Assembly: GCA_944363555.1 (NCBI GenBank)
Contig: CALVUL010000002.1
Coordinates: 1 to 38,434 of the forward strand
From: an uncultured Clostridia bacterium
GTDB lineage: Bacteria; Bacillota; Clostridia; Christensenellales; Borkfalkiaceae
Reading direction: 5' to 3'
Length of the DNA: 38,434 nt
The position numbers and the translations under genes are program-made. Position 1 is the first letter of the stretch. Every line of letters begins with the position of its first letter. Below the pieces are notes generated by a model. That model had not been told where the DNA came from and ran no database searches. It saw only the letters and a program-made list of their open reading frames with translations. Below are positions 1 to 8,121 of the stretch, one piece after another.

Positions 1-1
1 G

Positions 2-619
2 GCGTATCGGATAATCTTCGCTTCCGCCCTTTCTTTGCTTGCCTCGGCGGCGTTTACGGGATATAACGCGTTTCTCGGAGCGGCGTACCGTTCGGTCTGG
101 AACGTCTCCGTCGCCGTCTATTACGCCTTGCTGACGGGGCTGCGGGCGGACGTGCTTTTCCGCGAGAAAAAGTACGTGAAAGTCGAACTTTCCGACGAAG
201 AAAAAGAGGCGCGGCGCAAAAAGACGCTTCCGTGGCAGTGCATTGCGCTGCTTTTCCTCGATATCGCCCTCATCCTGCCGATTGCGCTGATGGTTCGTCA
301 GCAAAAACAGGTGAATTATTCCGAAATCGCGGCGATTTCCGTCGCGGCGTACACGGTATACAGGATTGCCGTTTCCGCGCGGAATTACTTCGGCGCGAAA
401 AAACTCAGCCATCGCGGTGCGCAGATATTGACCTACGTCAATCTCGTCGACGCGTCGGTTTCCGTGCTGACGTTGCAGTATACGCTGATTATGACCTTCG
501 GGGACGGCATAACGGGAAATCTGTTTGTGCTGTGCGCGCTTTCGAGTTTCTCCGTCTGGGCGTTTATCGTCGCGTTTGCCGTAAAAGCGTTCTTTTCCGC
601 CGTCCGCGGGACTATCTGA
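2..619 (+). CDS. Integral membrane protein, 5' end outside the window
   Basis: The reading frame is open from base 2, so the real start lies upstream of the window; a TTG at 35 is only an internal candidate. About 205 residues are visible. A charged cytoplasmic-looking stretch (residues ~45-65, rich in K, E and R) is followed by about four hydrophobic helices, including CIALLFLDIALILPIALMV near residue 80 and a final one near residue 180. No catalytic motif or known family was recognised. It ends with TGA at 617-619. The next gene has its own promoter, so the two need not be co-transcribed. Function unknown; that it is a membrane protein is read directly from hydrophobicity. Confidence 0.7.
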   Translation, partial: AYRIIFASALSLLASAAFTGYNAFLGAAYRSVWNVSVAVYYALLTGLRADVLFREKKYVKVELSDEEKEARRKKTLPWQCIALLFLDIALILPIALMVRQQKQVNYSEIAAISVAAYTVYRIAVSARNYFGAKKLSHRGAQILTYVNLVDASVSVLTLQYTLIMTFGDGITGNLFVLCALSSFSVWAFIVAFAVKAFFSAVRGTI

Positions 620-649
620 CGACACCCGCATGGCGCCGAAAAACGCCGC

Positions 650-678
650 TTGACAAATGCGCGGCGGTGTGCTATCAT
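650..678 (+). promoter_or_regulatory. Sigma-A type promoter for cls
   Basis: TTGACA (650-655), a 17-base spacer and TATCAT (673-678) make a near-consensus vegetative promoter. Transcription would start near 685, about 33 bases before the cls ATG. Confidence 0.8.
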
Positions 679-689
679 ATTTCAATAAC

Positions 690-707
690 CCCGCGCGCGT
701 GCGCGGG
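690..707 (+). promoter_or_regulatory. GC hairpin in the cls leader
   Basis: CCCGCGC (690-696) can pair with GCGCGGG (701-707) around a GCGT loop. It ends next to the ribosome site GAGGG (709-713), so it could affect translation of cls. No T-run follows, so it is not a terminator. A regulatory role is inference. Confidence 0.3.
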
Positions 708-717
708 TGAGGGACGT

Positions 718-2247
718 ATGAAGAAGATTTTCAAAATGCTGTTCGGCAGGCTCACGCTCATCGCCCTGCTCATCATCTTACAATTTTTGCTCTTTGTCTG
801 GTGGGTTACCGACGCCTCGCTCAGATTCAACTGGGTGTATATCGTCAACACCGTCATCAGCGTGCTGGTGTTTTTGCATATCGTCAACAGAAAGATGAAC
901 ACGGAAAGCAAACTGACGTGGGTGGCGGTGGTGCTGATGATGCCGGTGTTCGGGGCGTTGGCGTACATCCTGTTTTCCGAAAGCCGCCTTTCCCCGAAAC
1001 AGCGCAGAAATTTTCGGGACGTGTATTACGTAACCAAGGATTCGCTCGATTATTATTTCGCCAAAGCGGGCGGAAAAATGCCCGACACGGGGGACTACCT
1101 CGGTCAGAACAACTATATCAAGAGCATGTGCAATCTGCCCTCTTACGCCGATACGCAAACGGAATATTACCCTTTCGGCGAGGATTTTTTCACGGCGCTC
1201 CAAGCCGAGCTGGAAAAGGCGGAACACTTCATTTTTATGGAGTATTTCATCGTCGAGGAAGGCGAGATGTGGAACACGCTGCTGGAGATCCTTTCCCGCA
1301 AGGCCGCCGCAGGCGTGGAAGTGCGCTTTATGTACGACGACATCGGTTCGATCTCCAAAGTCCCCGCGAAGTATTGTAAAAAGTTGCAGAAACTCGGCAT
1401 CAAAGCCCAGCGGTTCAACCCTTTCCGCCCCATTTTAACGGGCATTCACAACAACCGCGACCACAGAAAGATCACCGTCGTCGACGGCGTCGTCGGGTTT
1501 GTCGGCGGGGCAAACCTCGCGGATGAATACATCAACCGCACTTCGCCTTACGGCATCTGGAAGGATTCCGCCGTCAGGCTGAAGGGGGCGGCGGTGCGCG
1601 CCCTCACGACGATGTTTTTGCAGATGTACGACATGCAGGCGGGAAAAGTGGAGGATTTCGCACCCTATCTTACCCCCGAAGCGGAAACGAAAGCCGAAGG
1701 CGTGGTGCAGTTTTTCGTGGACGGCCCGAAACCCATCAACGACGATTACGTGGCGAAAAACGTTTATCTGAACGTGTTCAACGGGGCGAAAAAATACCTT
1801 TACATCACCACGCCCTATCTCATTCCCGACGGAGAGATCGTCAACGCGCTGCAACTGGCGGCGAAACGGGGGGTGGACGTGCGCATCGTCACGCCGCAGA
1901 TTCCCGATAAAAAACTGGTGTTCAACATCACCCGTTCCAATTATAAACGGCTGATGGATTACGGCGTGAAGATCTACGAATTCAAGGACGGGTTCATCCA
2001 CGCGAAAAACGTTCTCTGCGACGACGACGTGGGGATCGTAGGCACGATCAACCTCGATTACAGAAGCATGATGCACCATTACGAATGCGGCGTGTGGATG
2101 TATAAAAGTTACGCCCTGCACGGGATGAAGGACGATTTTGAAAAGACTTTTCTTCTGAGCGTCAGACAGGACGAAAAAAGCGCCAAGATGGGGATTTTCA
2201 AACGCCTGTTCTGCGGCATCTGCGCCGTGTTCGCGCCGCTGCTGTAA
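718..2247 (+). CDS. cls: Cardiolipin synthase (phospholipase D superfamily)
   Basis: 509 residues, the usual length for bacterial Cls. It joins two phosphatidylglycerols into cardiolipin and glycerol at the membrane. Two N-terminal helices (residues ~10-30 and ~38-56) and a third near 70-85 anchor it. Two phospholipase D HKD motifs are intact: H249-R-K251 with D256 followed by GFVGGAN, and H428-A-K430 with D435 followed by IVGTINLD. The frame is open upstream to 232, but ATG 718 is chosen because it has a ribosome site (GAGGG), sits just after the promoter at 650-678, and begins the typical basic-hydrophobic N terminus. The next gene follows after 15 bases and is probably co-transcribed. Confidence 0.95.
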   Translation: MKKIFKMLFGRLTLIALLIILQFLLFVWWVTDASLRFNWVYIVNTVISVLVFLHIVNRKMNTESKLTWVAVVLMMPVFGALAYILFSESRLSPKQRRNFRDVYYVTKDSLDYYFAKAGGKMPDTGDYLGQNNYIKSMCNLPSYADTQTEYYPFGEDFFTALQAELEKAEHFIFMEYFIVEEGEMWNTLLEILSRKAAAGVEVRFMYDDIGSISKVPAKYCKKLQKLGIKAQRFNPFRPILTGIHNNRDHRKITVVDGVVGFVGGANLADEYINRTSPYGIWKDSAVRLKGAAVRALTTMFLQMYDMQAGKVEDFAPYLTPEAETKAEGVVQFFVDGPKPINDDYVAKNVYLNVFNGAKKYLYITTPYLIPDGEIVNALQLAAKRGVDVRIVTPQIPDKKLVFNITRSNYKRLMDYGVKIYEFKDGFIHAKNVLCDDDVGIVGTINLDYRSMMHHYECGVWMYKSYALHGMKDDFEKTFLLSVRQDEKSAKMGIFKRLFCGICAVFAPLL

Positions 2248-2262
2248 GATCGGGAGGACAAA

Positions 2263-3510
2263 ATGGAAGGCAAGGAAAACACGCTCGAAGAGATACTTTC
2301 GGGAAAATTCGGCTGCGGCTGCGCGAAAAGAGGCGCGCCCGTATATCTGCGCCGCGGCGACGTTTACGGGGAAACGGAGCGCCTTTCTTCCCTCGCGCGC
2401 GGGGGCAGGGCGGCGTTGTTCGCCTCCCGCGGGTTTCTCGATAAAGAAGGACTCCGTCTGGAGGCGGCGTTTGCCGCCGGCGGCGCGAAGGCGGAACAAG
2501 TTGCCGTGCGCCGCCGTTTCGACAACGCGCCGGAAAATATCGGCGCGCTCTTTTCCTTTGCGGAGGGCGCGCGGCTCATCGTTGTCTGCGAAAGCGAATG
2601 TTACGACGTTGCCGCCTATTTCGCCGCTCTGAAAAAACTCCCCCTGTTATATATCGCGTTTTCGCCGGAAGCCGACGGGGTGCTCGCGCCCGCGGCGAGC
2701 GTGAAGATCAAAGGAAGACCCGAACGGATCGCCGCGGAAAATCCGCGCTACGTCATCGTCGACGAAACGCTGCTGCGGCGTGCGGACGGGGGCGGCGCCG
2801 CCGCGGCGTTCGCATCCCTTTCCGCGGGGCTGGTTTCCCTCATCGATTACCGCGTGCGCGGGGCGCTCACGGGCGAATTCTGCCGCGAAAGTTACAACCT
2901 CGTGCGGGGGGCGATCGCCGACGCCCTCGGCGCGGCGGATAAAGCCGATATGCCGGTGAAACTGCTGGAAAGCCGCCTCGTCGTCGCGGCGGCGGAAAAC
3001 CACACCTGCGGCGCCGTTTCCGGCGGCGGGGAAAGCGCGGTGGCGGAGATGTTGGAAAGCTGCGGCAGAATCAGGCTTTCCGCGGCGGAACGGAAGTTCG
3101 CGGCGGCGCTGATGCTCCTCGATTTATACGCGGCGTATTTTTCCGCGCCCCACGGGGGGCTGCTGTCCGTGCCCGATTACGCGGCGCGGGCGAAGGACCT
3201 CGCCGCGTATACGGGGTATGCGGAAGGGGAGGTGCTGGAAAGCATTCTCGCATCCGCCGCCCTTGCGGACGAAGAAAAACTCGCGCCGGCGAAGGCGCGG
3301 CTCACGGAGGAGATTGAAACGCTGCGCGGCTGGTCGGACAGGATCGCCGCCGTTTACAGAAAACTCGGCGGGCGGGACGTGTTCGGCAATTATACGTTTG
3401 CGGAACTGAAGAAAGCGGTTTCCCGCGCGGCGGATCTGCCGTCCTCCTTTTCCGTGCTCACCCTGATGCGGGAAAGCGGCGCGCTGGATATGCTGGCGAA
3501 CGCGCCGTAA
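2263..3510 (+). CDS. Degenerate glycerol-1-phosphate dehydrogenase-like protein
   Basis: 415 residues, ribosome site GGGAGGA at 2250-2256. The N-terminal half resembles the nucleotide-binding domain of the glycerol-1-phosphate / iron-dependent alcohol dehydrogenase superfamily: NIGALFSFAEGARLIVVCES near residue 90, then a VIVDETLL strand near 165. In active relatives a metal is held by Asp in a GLGD motif, His in GSEH and His in an HGE motif. The apparent equivalents here are SAGLVSLID, SGGGES and SAAER, so all three ligands look missing. It may be a pseudoenzyme. Pairing with cls suggests a lipid or envelope role (inference). The family call rests on by-eye alignment and could be wrong. Very alanine- and arginine-rich, with high GC. 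Confidence 0.5.
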   Translation: MEGKENTLEEILSGKFGCGCAKRGAPVYLRRGDVYGETERLSSLARGGRAALFASRGFLDKEGLRLEAAFAAGGAKAEQVAVRRRFDNAPENIGALFSFAEGARLIVVCESECYDVAAYFAALKKLPLLYIAFSPEADGVLAPAASVKIKGRPERIAAENPRYVIVDETLLRRADGGGAAAAFASLSAGLVSLIDYRVRGALTGEFCRESYNLVRGAIADALGAADKADMPVKLLESRLVVAAAENHTCGAVSGGGESAVAEMLESCGRIRLSAAERKFAAALMLLDLYAAYFSAPHGGLLSVPDYAARAKDLAAYTGYAEGEVLESILASAALADEEKLAPAKARLTEEIETLRGWSDRIAAVYRKLGGRDVFGNYTFAELKKAVSRAADLPSSFSVLTLMRESGALDMLANAP

Positions 3511-3562
3511 ACCGTTCGCGCGGACGGGAAGTTCCCGCCGGTTTATAACGACGCCGCCTTTT

Positions 3563-3594
3563 GCGGGCAGCCCTTTGTCGGGCTGCCCGCTTTT
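3563..3594 (+). terminator. Rho-independent terminator of the cls operon
   Basis: GCGGGCAGCCC (3563-3573) pairs perfectly with GGGCTGCCCGC (3580-3590) over a 6-base loop, followed by TTTT. It lies 52 bases after the stop of the preceding gene. Confidence 0.9.
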
Positions 3595-3728
3595 CGTCTG
3601 CCCGCCGGCGCGGCGGCTTTCGGCGGACAGCGAAAAAAATTTTTCCGCCGGCGGGGTATAAAAGGGCGAAAGCGCGGCAATAATCCATCCCGTAAGGCGC
3701 TTTAACGAAATTTTCAAGAGGTGCGACG

Positions 3729-4136
3729 ATGAGAAAACTGTACATACTCTTTGCGGGGCTGCTGCTCGCTTCGGCGTTCATGCTGGCGAACAACCCGCCG
3801 CTGTTCGCCGCGTATTCTGCGGTGAGCGAGATTTATACAAAGGACGGCAGTCTGGGCGGCGGCGCGCCGTACGGCGCGTGGGAAACGGTGAGCGGAAAGC
3901 GCGGAGAAAGCTGCCGCGTGGCGCGGGAAAATTTTTCCCTTGCGGCGTGTATAAAATATTTCGATGCGGAAATCATCTTTACCGAACGGACGGGGGAGGA
4001 TCTTTACAGCGTATATCTCTATTCGCCCCGCATCAAACGTTTCAAGATCGTAAAGGGAGAAAAGATCAATCTGCACGCGGCGTTTGCGGAAGATTACGTG
4101 GCGCTCGGCAGCCCGCTCGTTTACGGATCGTACTGA
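3729..4136 (+). CDS. Small exported protein upstream of the SpoIIQ-like gene
   Basis: 135 residues. The first ~25 form a signal peptide or membrane anchor (LYILFAGLLLASAFMLA); the rest is a short extracytoplasmic domain ending in a beta-rich stretch (LYSVYLYSPRIKRFKIVKG). Start ATG 3729 has AAGAGGTG upstream. It lies 38 bases before the M23 gene and the pair probably forms an operon. In many Firmicutes a gene for a YwmB-like protein lies near spoIIQ, and the tail here could be a remnant or divergent form, but the similarity is too weak to assert. Real protein likely; function not recognised. Confidence 0.6.
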   Translation: MRKLYILFAGLLLASAFMLANNPPLFAAYSAVSEIYTKDGSLGGGAPYGAWETVSGKRGESCRVARENFSLAACIKYFDAEIIFTERTGEDLYSVYLYSPRIKRFKIVKGEKINLHAAFAEDYVALGSPLVYGSY

Positions 4137-4174
4137 CGGGGCGCAATACATAATAAGTCGAAACGGAGGATATT

Positions 4175-4828
4175 ATGAAAAGCGAAAACAAATTTTTGAT
4201 GTTTCTGAAAAAGAACGCCTTTTATCTGGTTCTGGGGTTCTGCATACTGGCGGTGGCGCTGTCCATCACGCTGGTGCTGACCCTCGGCAACAAACCGGAA
4301 ACGCCCGCGGACAGCGGTGAGCAAAAGCCCCCCGTCGTCAATCCGGACGATCCGAAGGACGACGAGGACGACGGCAACGAGCCGGACGTGCCGGACGTGC
4401 CCACCGTGGAGGAAGTCGTGTTCATCATGCCGGTCAACGGCACGATCACGCAGCATTATTCCGAAGACCCCGTATTCAACGGCACGCTCGGCATCTATAC
4501 GGCGCATAAGGCGATGGATATCGCCGCGGCGGAAGGGAGCGAGGTGTACGCGGTGTACGACGGCGTCGTGGAGAGCGTAACGAGCAATTATCTCGACGGC
4601 ACGACCATCGTCATCGATCACGGAAACGGGTTAAAGAGCATCTATAATTCGTTGGAGGACGGCGACGGCGTCAACGTGGGGCAGACGGTGAAGAAGGGCG
4701 ACGTTATCGCCAACGTTTCCGCCACCTATCTGGAGGAATTTTCCGACGGGGCGCATCTGCACTTTTCCGTGGAGGAAAACGGGGTGCTCATCAATCCCCT
4801 GACCTATCTGGAACTCGAAGAAAAATAA
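4175..4828 (+). CDS. SpoIIQ-like M23 (LytM) peptidase domain protein
   Basis: 217 residues: one N-terminal transmembrane helix (~14-38), an acidic proline-rich linker (~42-77), then an M23 zinc-peptidase domain. The LytM ligands are intact: H111 and D115 in HKAMD, and H194/H196 in HLHF. The single helix, short linker and domain size match SpoIIQ, the forespore protein that pairs with SpoIIIAH during engulfment. Bacillus subtilis SpoIIQ has lost a zinc ligand, whereas clostridial forms commonly keep the site. It could instead be another murein endopeptidase, as spoIID and spoIIID are not in the window. Start ATG 4175 follows CGGAGGA. Confidence 0.8.
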   Translation: MKSENKFLMFLKKNAFYLVLGFCILAVALSITLVLTLGNKPETPADSGEQKPPVVNPDDPKDDEDDGNEPDVPDVPTVEEVVFIMPVNGTITQHYSEDPVFNGTLGIYTAHKAMDIAAAEGSEVYAVYDGVVESVTSNYLDGTTIVIDHGNGLKSIYNSLEDGDGVNVGQTVKKGDVIANVSATYLEEFSDGAHLHFSVEENGVLINPLTYLELEEK

Positions 4829-4842
4829 AATCCGCCTCTTGC

Positions 4843-4880
4843 AGCCGCGGCGCAAAATCGATTTTGCGCCGCGGCTTTTT
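4843..4880 (+). terminator. Terminator built on a perfect palindrome
   Basis: AGCCGCGGCGCAAAAT (4843-4858) and its exact complement (4861-4876) flank CG, followed by a T-run. The 34-base palindrome closes the two-gene SpoIIQ-like unit and separates it from the next lipoprotein gene. Confidence 0.9.
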
Positions 4881-4945
4881 GTCAGTCATAATCCGTTCCG
4901 GTAACGCATACCGTATTGTGTACAAGTTCTTTCAAGGAGCGGTTT

Positions 4946-6394
4946 ATGAAAAAGTTGACCTTGCTTTTGGCGCTGGTTTTCGCCTTCGGCGCGCTTTTTG
5001 TTTCCGGCTGCGGCAAAAAGGAGCGCGATCGGAATTTATACGAACTGGCGTGTTCTTACGACGACGGCGTTCTCGACGGCACGCTGGATTTCACCTTTTA
5101 CAATTCCTTCCCCACGGCGGTGAAGGAACTTAAATTCAACCTCTTTCCCAACGCCTACCGCCAAGGCGCGAAGTACCCCGCCGTGGCGGCGTCCGCGGCG
5201 GCGGGGGCGTACTACGCGGGGAAAAGTTACGGGAACATCGAAATCGAAAAGGTGGCGGGCGAAAACGGGGAGATGCCTTTCGCCGTTACGGGGAAGGATG
5301 AAAACATCCTTTCCGTCCCTCTCGAGGAGGAAGTGTTTCCCGACGAGCGCGTTTCGATCAGCGTGGATTTTTCCGTCAGCCTCGCCAAGATCAACCACCG
5401 CCTCGGCATAACGGAAAGCGCCGTCAATCTCGGCAACTTCTATCCCGTTCTCTGCGGGTACGACGGCGGGTTTTACGAATGCGTCTACTATTCTTCCGGC
5501 GATCCGTTCTTTTCCGACTGCGCCGATTACGAAGTTACCTTTACCGCGGATGAAAAATACACCGTCGCCGCGAGCGGAGAGTTAAAGGAAAGCCGGAAGG
5601 AAGGCGGCGGGATAACCAACGTTTACGCGCTGGAAAACGCGCGGGATTTCGCCTTGTGTTTATCGGAAAATTTTGAAACGATGTCCGCCTCCGCGGAAGG
5701 CGTTACCGTCAATTACTATTACAGCAAAGACAAACAGCCCGTAACGAGCATGGAATACGCCGTGAAAGCCGTGGAAACGTTTTCCTCGCTGTTCGGCGCG
5801 TATCCCTATAAGACGCTTTCCGTCGTGGAAACGGGGTTCAACGAAGGGGGGATGGAGTACCCCGCGCTGGTCTATATCAGCGACCGGCTGGAGCCCGCGG
5901 CGTTCGGGGAGGTCATCGTGCACGAAACGGCGCATCAGTGGTGGTACGCCGCCGTGGGGAACAATCAGGTGGAATACGGCTTTCTCGACGAGGGGCTGGC
6001 GGAATATTCCACCGTGCTGTTTTATGAAAACAACGAAGGTTTCGGGATGACGCGCCCGCAGATGATCGGGGCGGCGGAACTGACGTACCGCACGTTCTGC
6101 AACGTATACGACAAACTCTTCGGCAAGGTGGATACGAGCATGCTCCGCCCCCTCGGCGCCTATTCGGGCGAGTACGAATACGTCAGCATCGCCTACATAA
6201 AAGCCTGCCTGATGTACGAATACCTGCGCCTGACGGTGGGGGACGATATGTTCTTCAAGGGGCTGAAAAAGTATTACGCCGATTACGCGTTCGCGGAAGC
6301 CGAGCCGCAGGATCTTGTGGGAACGTTTGAAAAATGCGGGGCGGATACCAACGGATTTTTCGAAAGTTTCTTCGACGGCAGCGTGATTATCTGA
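4946..6394 (+). CDS. M1-family (gluzincin) metallopeptidase lipoprotein
   Basis: 482 residues. A signal peptide with a clear lipobox (VSGC, C22) would anchor it outside the membrane. The M1 aminopeptidase zinc site is complete: H326-E327-TA-H330 and, 18 residues later, E349 in DEGLAEY. The usual substrate-binding GAMEN/GGMEN loop appears as GGMEYP near residue 299. It probably trims extracellular peptides. It is shorter than full M1 aminopeptidases (about 600-900 residues), lacking most of the C-terminal helical domain. ATG 4946 is preferred over the upstream GTG 4916 because AAGGAG lies at 4934-4939. No convincing promoter was seen in the short gap after the terminator. Confidence 0.85.
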   Translation: MKKLTLLLALVFAFGALFVSGCGKKERDRNLYELACSYDDGVLDGTLDFTFYNSFPTAVKELKFNLFPNAYRQGAKYPAVAASAAAGAYYAGKSYGNIEIEKVAGENGEMPFAVTGKDENILSVPLEEEVFPDERVSISVDFSVSLAKINHRLGITESAVNLGNFYPVLCGYDGGFYECVYYSSGDPFFSDCADYEVTFTADEKYTVAASGELKESRKEGGGITNVYALENARDFALCLSENFETMSASAEGVTVNYYYSKDKQPVTSMEYAVKAVETFSSLFGAYPYKTLSVVETGFNEGGMEYPALVYISDRLEPAAFGEVIVHETAHQWWYAAVGNNQVEYGFLDEGLAEYSTVLFYENNEGFGMTRPQMIGAAELTYRTFCNVYDKLFGKVDTSMLRPLGAYSGEYEYVSIAYIKACLMYEYLRLTVGDDMFFKGLKKYYADYAFAEAEPQDLVGTFEKCGADTNGFFESFFDGSVII

Positions 6395-6432
6395 CAAATT
6401 AAAAAATTTGCGGGCACGTATCGGTTTATTGA

Positions 6433-6461
6433 TTGACAAAAACGCCGCCAAATGGTAAAAT
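6433..6461 (+). promoter_or_regulatory. Sigma-A promoter for the leucine-rich-repeat lipoprotein
   Basis: TTGACA (6433-6438), 17 bases, TAAAAT (6456-6461). The TTG of the -35 box would also be the first in-frame start of the downstream ORF; the promoter shows that start is not real. Leader of about 50 bases to ATG 6517. Confidence 0.8.
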
Positions 6462-6516
6462 TATCAAGTATCTATGTAAATTGGCGCGTATGCGCTTTAC
6501 GGGAGACTTGAAATCG

Positions 6517-7809
6517 ATGAAAAAGTTTTTGAAGGCGGCTTTGCTTTCGGTATGCCTTGTTTGCTTCGCCTTTGGGGCGGCGGCGTGCACGCAGCGCGAA
6601 AGCGAGTCGAAAGAACCCGGGTTTCACTATTATACCACCCAGAGCGGGGAGAAAGTGCTTTACGAATACGTCGCGGAAAAGGACGACGCCGGTAACGACG
6701 TTACGAAAGTCGTGATCCCCGACGATCTCGGTATTTCCAAAATTCAGGCGGGCGCGTTCGGCGGCAACGGGACGATCGAGGAACTCGTGATCAGTTCCAC
6801 CGTCAAGGAGATCGCCGCGGGCGCGTTCGAAGGGATGCAGAAACTGAAAAGCATCACCCTTCCCTTCGTCGGGGAAAAGGCCGGCGCGGTGGACGAGAAA
6901 AAGACGTTCGGTTACGTGTTCGGCACGGAAGAGTACGACGCGGGCGCCGCGGTTACCCAAAGTTACGGGTCCTCTTCGGCGACCTACTATCTGCCTAAGA
7001 CCCTCGAAAGCGTAACCGTCGTCGGCGGCGAGGACTACGCGCTGCCCGATTACGCCTTTCATTCCATGAGCAATCTCAAAAGCGTTACGCTCGGCGGCGT
7101 TTCCGCCATCGGCGATTACGCCTTTTACGGGTGCTATTATCTGACGAATTTCTCCGTCCCCGCGAGCGTGGAAAGCATCGGCGCGCAGGCGTTTGTGGAT
7201 TGCGACAGATTAAACGGCACGGCGGCAGTCGGCGCGGATGTTTCGGTGAAGGGCAACTTCGCTTTCGAGGCGGAAAGCAAACTCGCAAGCATCGGCGATC
7301 ACGCCTTTGCCGGCACGAACCTCAAAGAGATCGATCTTTCGGGGCTGGAGGATCTCGCGGAGATCGGGATCGGCGCTTTTGCGGGTTCGATCGTTCCCGA
7401 CGAGAGCGACGGCACGGTTACCGAACTCGGCGGCAGGCTGGAAAAAGTCGTTCTGCCCGCGTCGGTAACGAAGATCCCTTCGAGGGCGTTTTACAACTGC
7501 GACAATCTGGTTACGGTGATCTATTCCGATGATCTTACGGAAATCTGCGGCGACGCGTTTGCCGGCTGCGACAAGTTGCGCGTGGTGAAGAACGCGTCTT
7601 ACGCCGCCGCCGATCCGACGGACGCAAAAGAGGGCGTGGTGGTCATTCCCGCCGGCGTCACCAAGGTTTGGGCGGGCGCTTTCGTCAACATCGGCGCGGA
7701 TAAAATCACCTATACGCTGGTCAACGACGCGGCTGCGGGCGCAGACGCGCTGACCGAAGGCTGGCGGAACAGCGACGGTAAATGGAACGATCCCGCCGAA
7801 CAGGCGTAA
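6517..7809 (+). CDS. BspA-like leucine-rich-repeat lipoprotein
   Basis: 430 residues. Signal peptide with lipobox-like AAAC (C24), then about eight leucine-rich repeats of the LRR_5/BspA type. Typical units are LYGVSAIGDYAF-like turns such as AIGDYAFYGCYYLTNFSVP, SIGAQAFVDCDRL and KIPSRAFYNCDNL, running from residue ~85 to ~420. Such proteins bind host or microbial ligands at the surface; the ligand here is unknown. ATG 6517 is chosen for its position after the promoter, GGGAGA upstream and an immediate basic-hydrophobic signal; the in-frame TTG at 6433 lies inside the -35 box. No sortase motif is seen, so anchoring should be by lipid. Confidence 0.85.
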   Translation: MKKFLKAALLSVCLVCFAFGAAACTQRESESKEPGFHYYTTQSGEKVLYEYVAEKDDAGNDVTKVVIPDDLGISKIQAGAFGGNGTIEELVISSTVKEIAAGAFEGMQKLKSITLPFVGEKAGAVDEKKTFGYVFGTEEYDAGAAVTQSYGSSSATYYLPKTLESVTVVGGEDYALPDYAFHSMSNLKSVTLGGVSAIGDYAFYGCYYLTNFSVPASVESIGAQAFVDCDRLNGTAAVGADVSVKGNFAFEAESKLASIGDHAFAGTNLKEIDLSGLEDLAEIGIGAFAGSIVPDESDGTVTELGGRLEKVVLPASVTKIPSRAFYNCDNLVTVIYSDDLTEICGDAFAGCDKLRVVKNASYAAADPTDAKEGVVVIPAGVTKVWAGAFVNIGADKITYTLVNDAAAGADALTEGWRNSDGKWNDPAEQA

Positions 7810-7904
7810 ATAAAAGCGAACCGGCAAACGCGCCGGTCAATCGGGGAGAACGCGTAATTTTTATTTTCCGTTTAAGCCGAGACGATATGAGAACATAACA
7901 AAAA

Positions 7905-7943
7905 GACACCCTATGGCAAGATCCTGCAGAGGGTGTTTTTTTA
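7905..7943 (+). terminator. Terminator after the leucine-rich-repeat gene
   Basis: ACACCCT (7906-7912) pairs with AGGGTGT (7930-7936), with flanking A and T runs (AAAA upstream, TTTTTTT downstream) extending the stem. It lies about 95 bases after the stop. The rest of 7810-8121 holds no gene that could be supported. Confidence 0.75.
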
Positions 7944-8010
7944 TGTCCGAAAAAGCGGCGGCGAACAACGGTAAATGAGTAAAAAGTCGGAAAATTTAAC
8001 GGGCAGTTAT

Positions 8011-8040
8011 AAAAAGGGCGGGTTTGCGCATGGCAAACCT
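8011..8040 (-). terminator. Possible terminator of the rpiR-type gene
   Basis: Read on the minus strand, GGTTTGC and GCAAACC pair over a 5-base loop (8021-8039), followed four bases later by a run of five T. The gap between stem and T-run makes it a weaker candidate. It lies about 85 bases after the regulator's stop. Confidence 0.45.
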
Positions 8041-8121
8041 GATTTTATTTAACCTCGCCCGAACGCTTTTGAACGGCAATAACTGTCCGGAATATCACGG
8101 CGCAGAGCGCTTTCCCGCCGT

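Noticed and set aside
1435..2499. 354-residue minus-strand ORF across cls and the next gene
   Set aside because: It is antisense to a well-supported cls gene, spans two genes, has His/Arg/Val-rich shadow composition and no ribosome site or family motif.
4916..4945. Upstream GTG start for the M1 peptidase
   Set aside because: The ribosome site AAGGAG lies inside this stretch and the signal peptide begins at ATG 4946.
6433..6516. Upstream TTG start for the leucine-rich-repeat lipoprotein
   Set aside because: The TTG is the first half of the -35 box of a consensus promoter, and the added 28 residues would hide the signal peptide.
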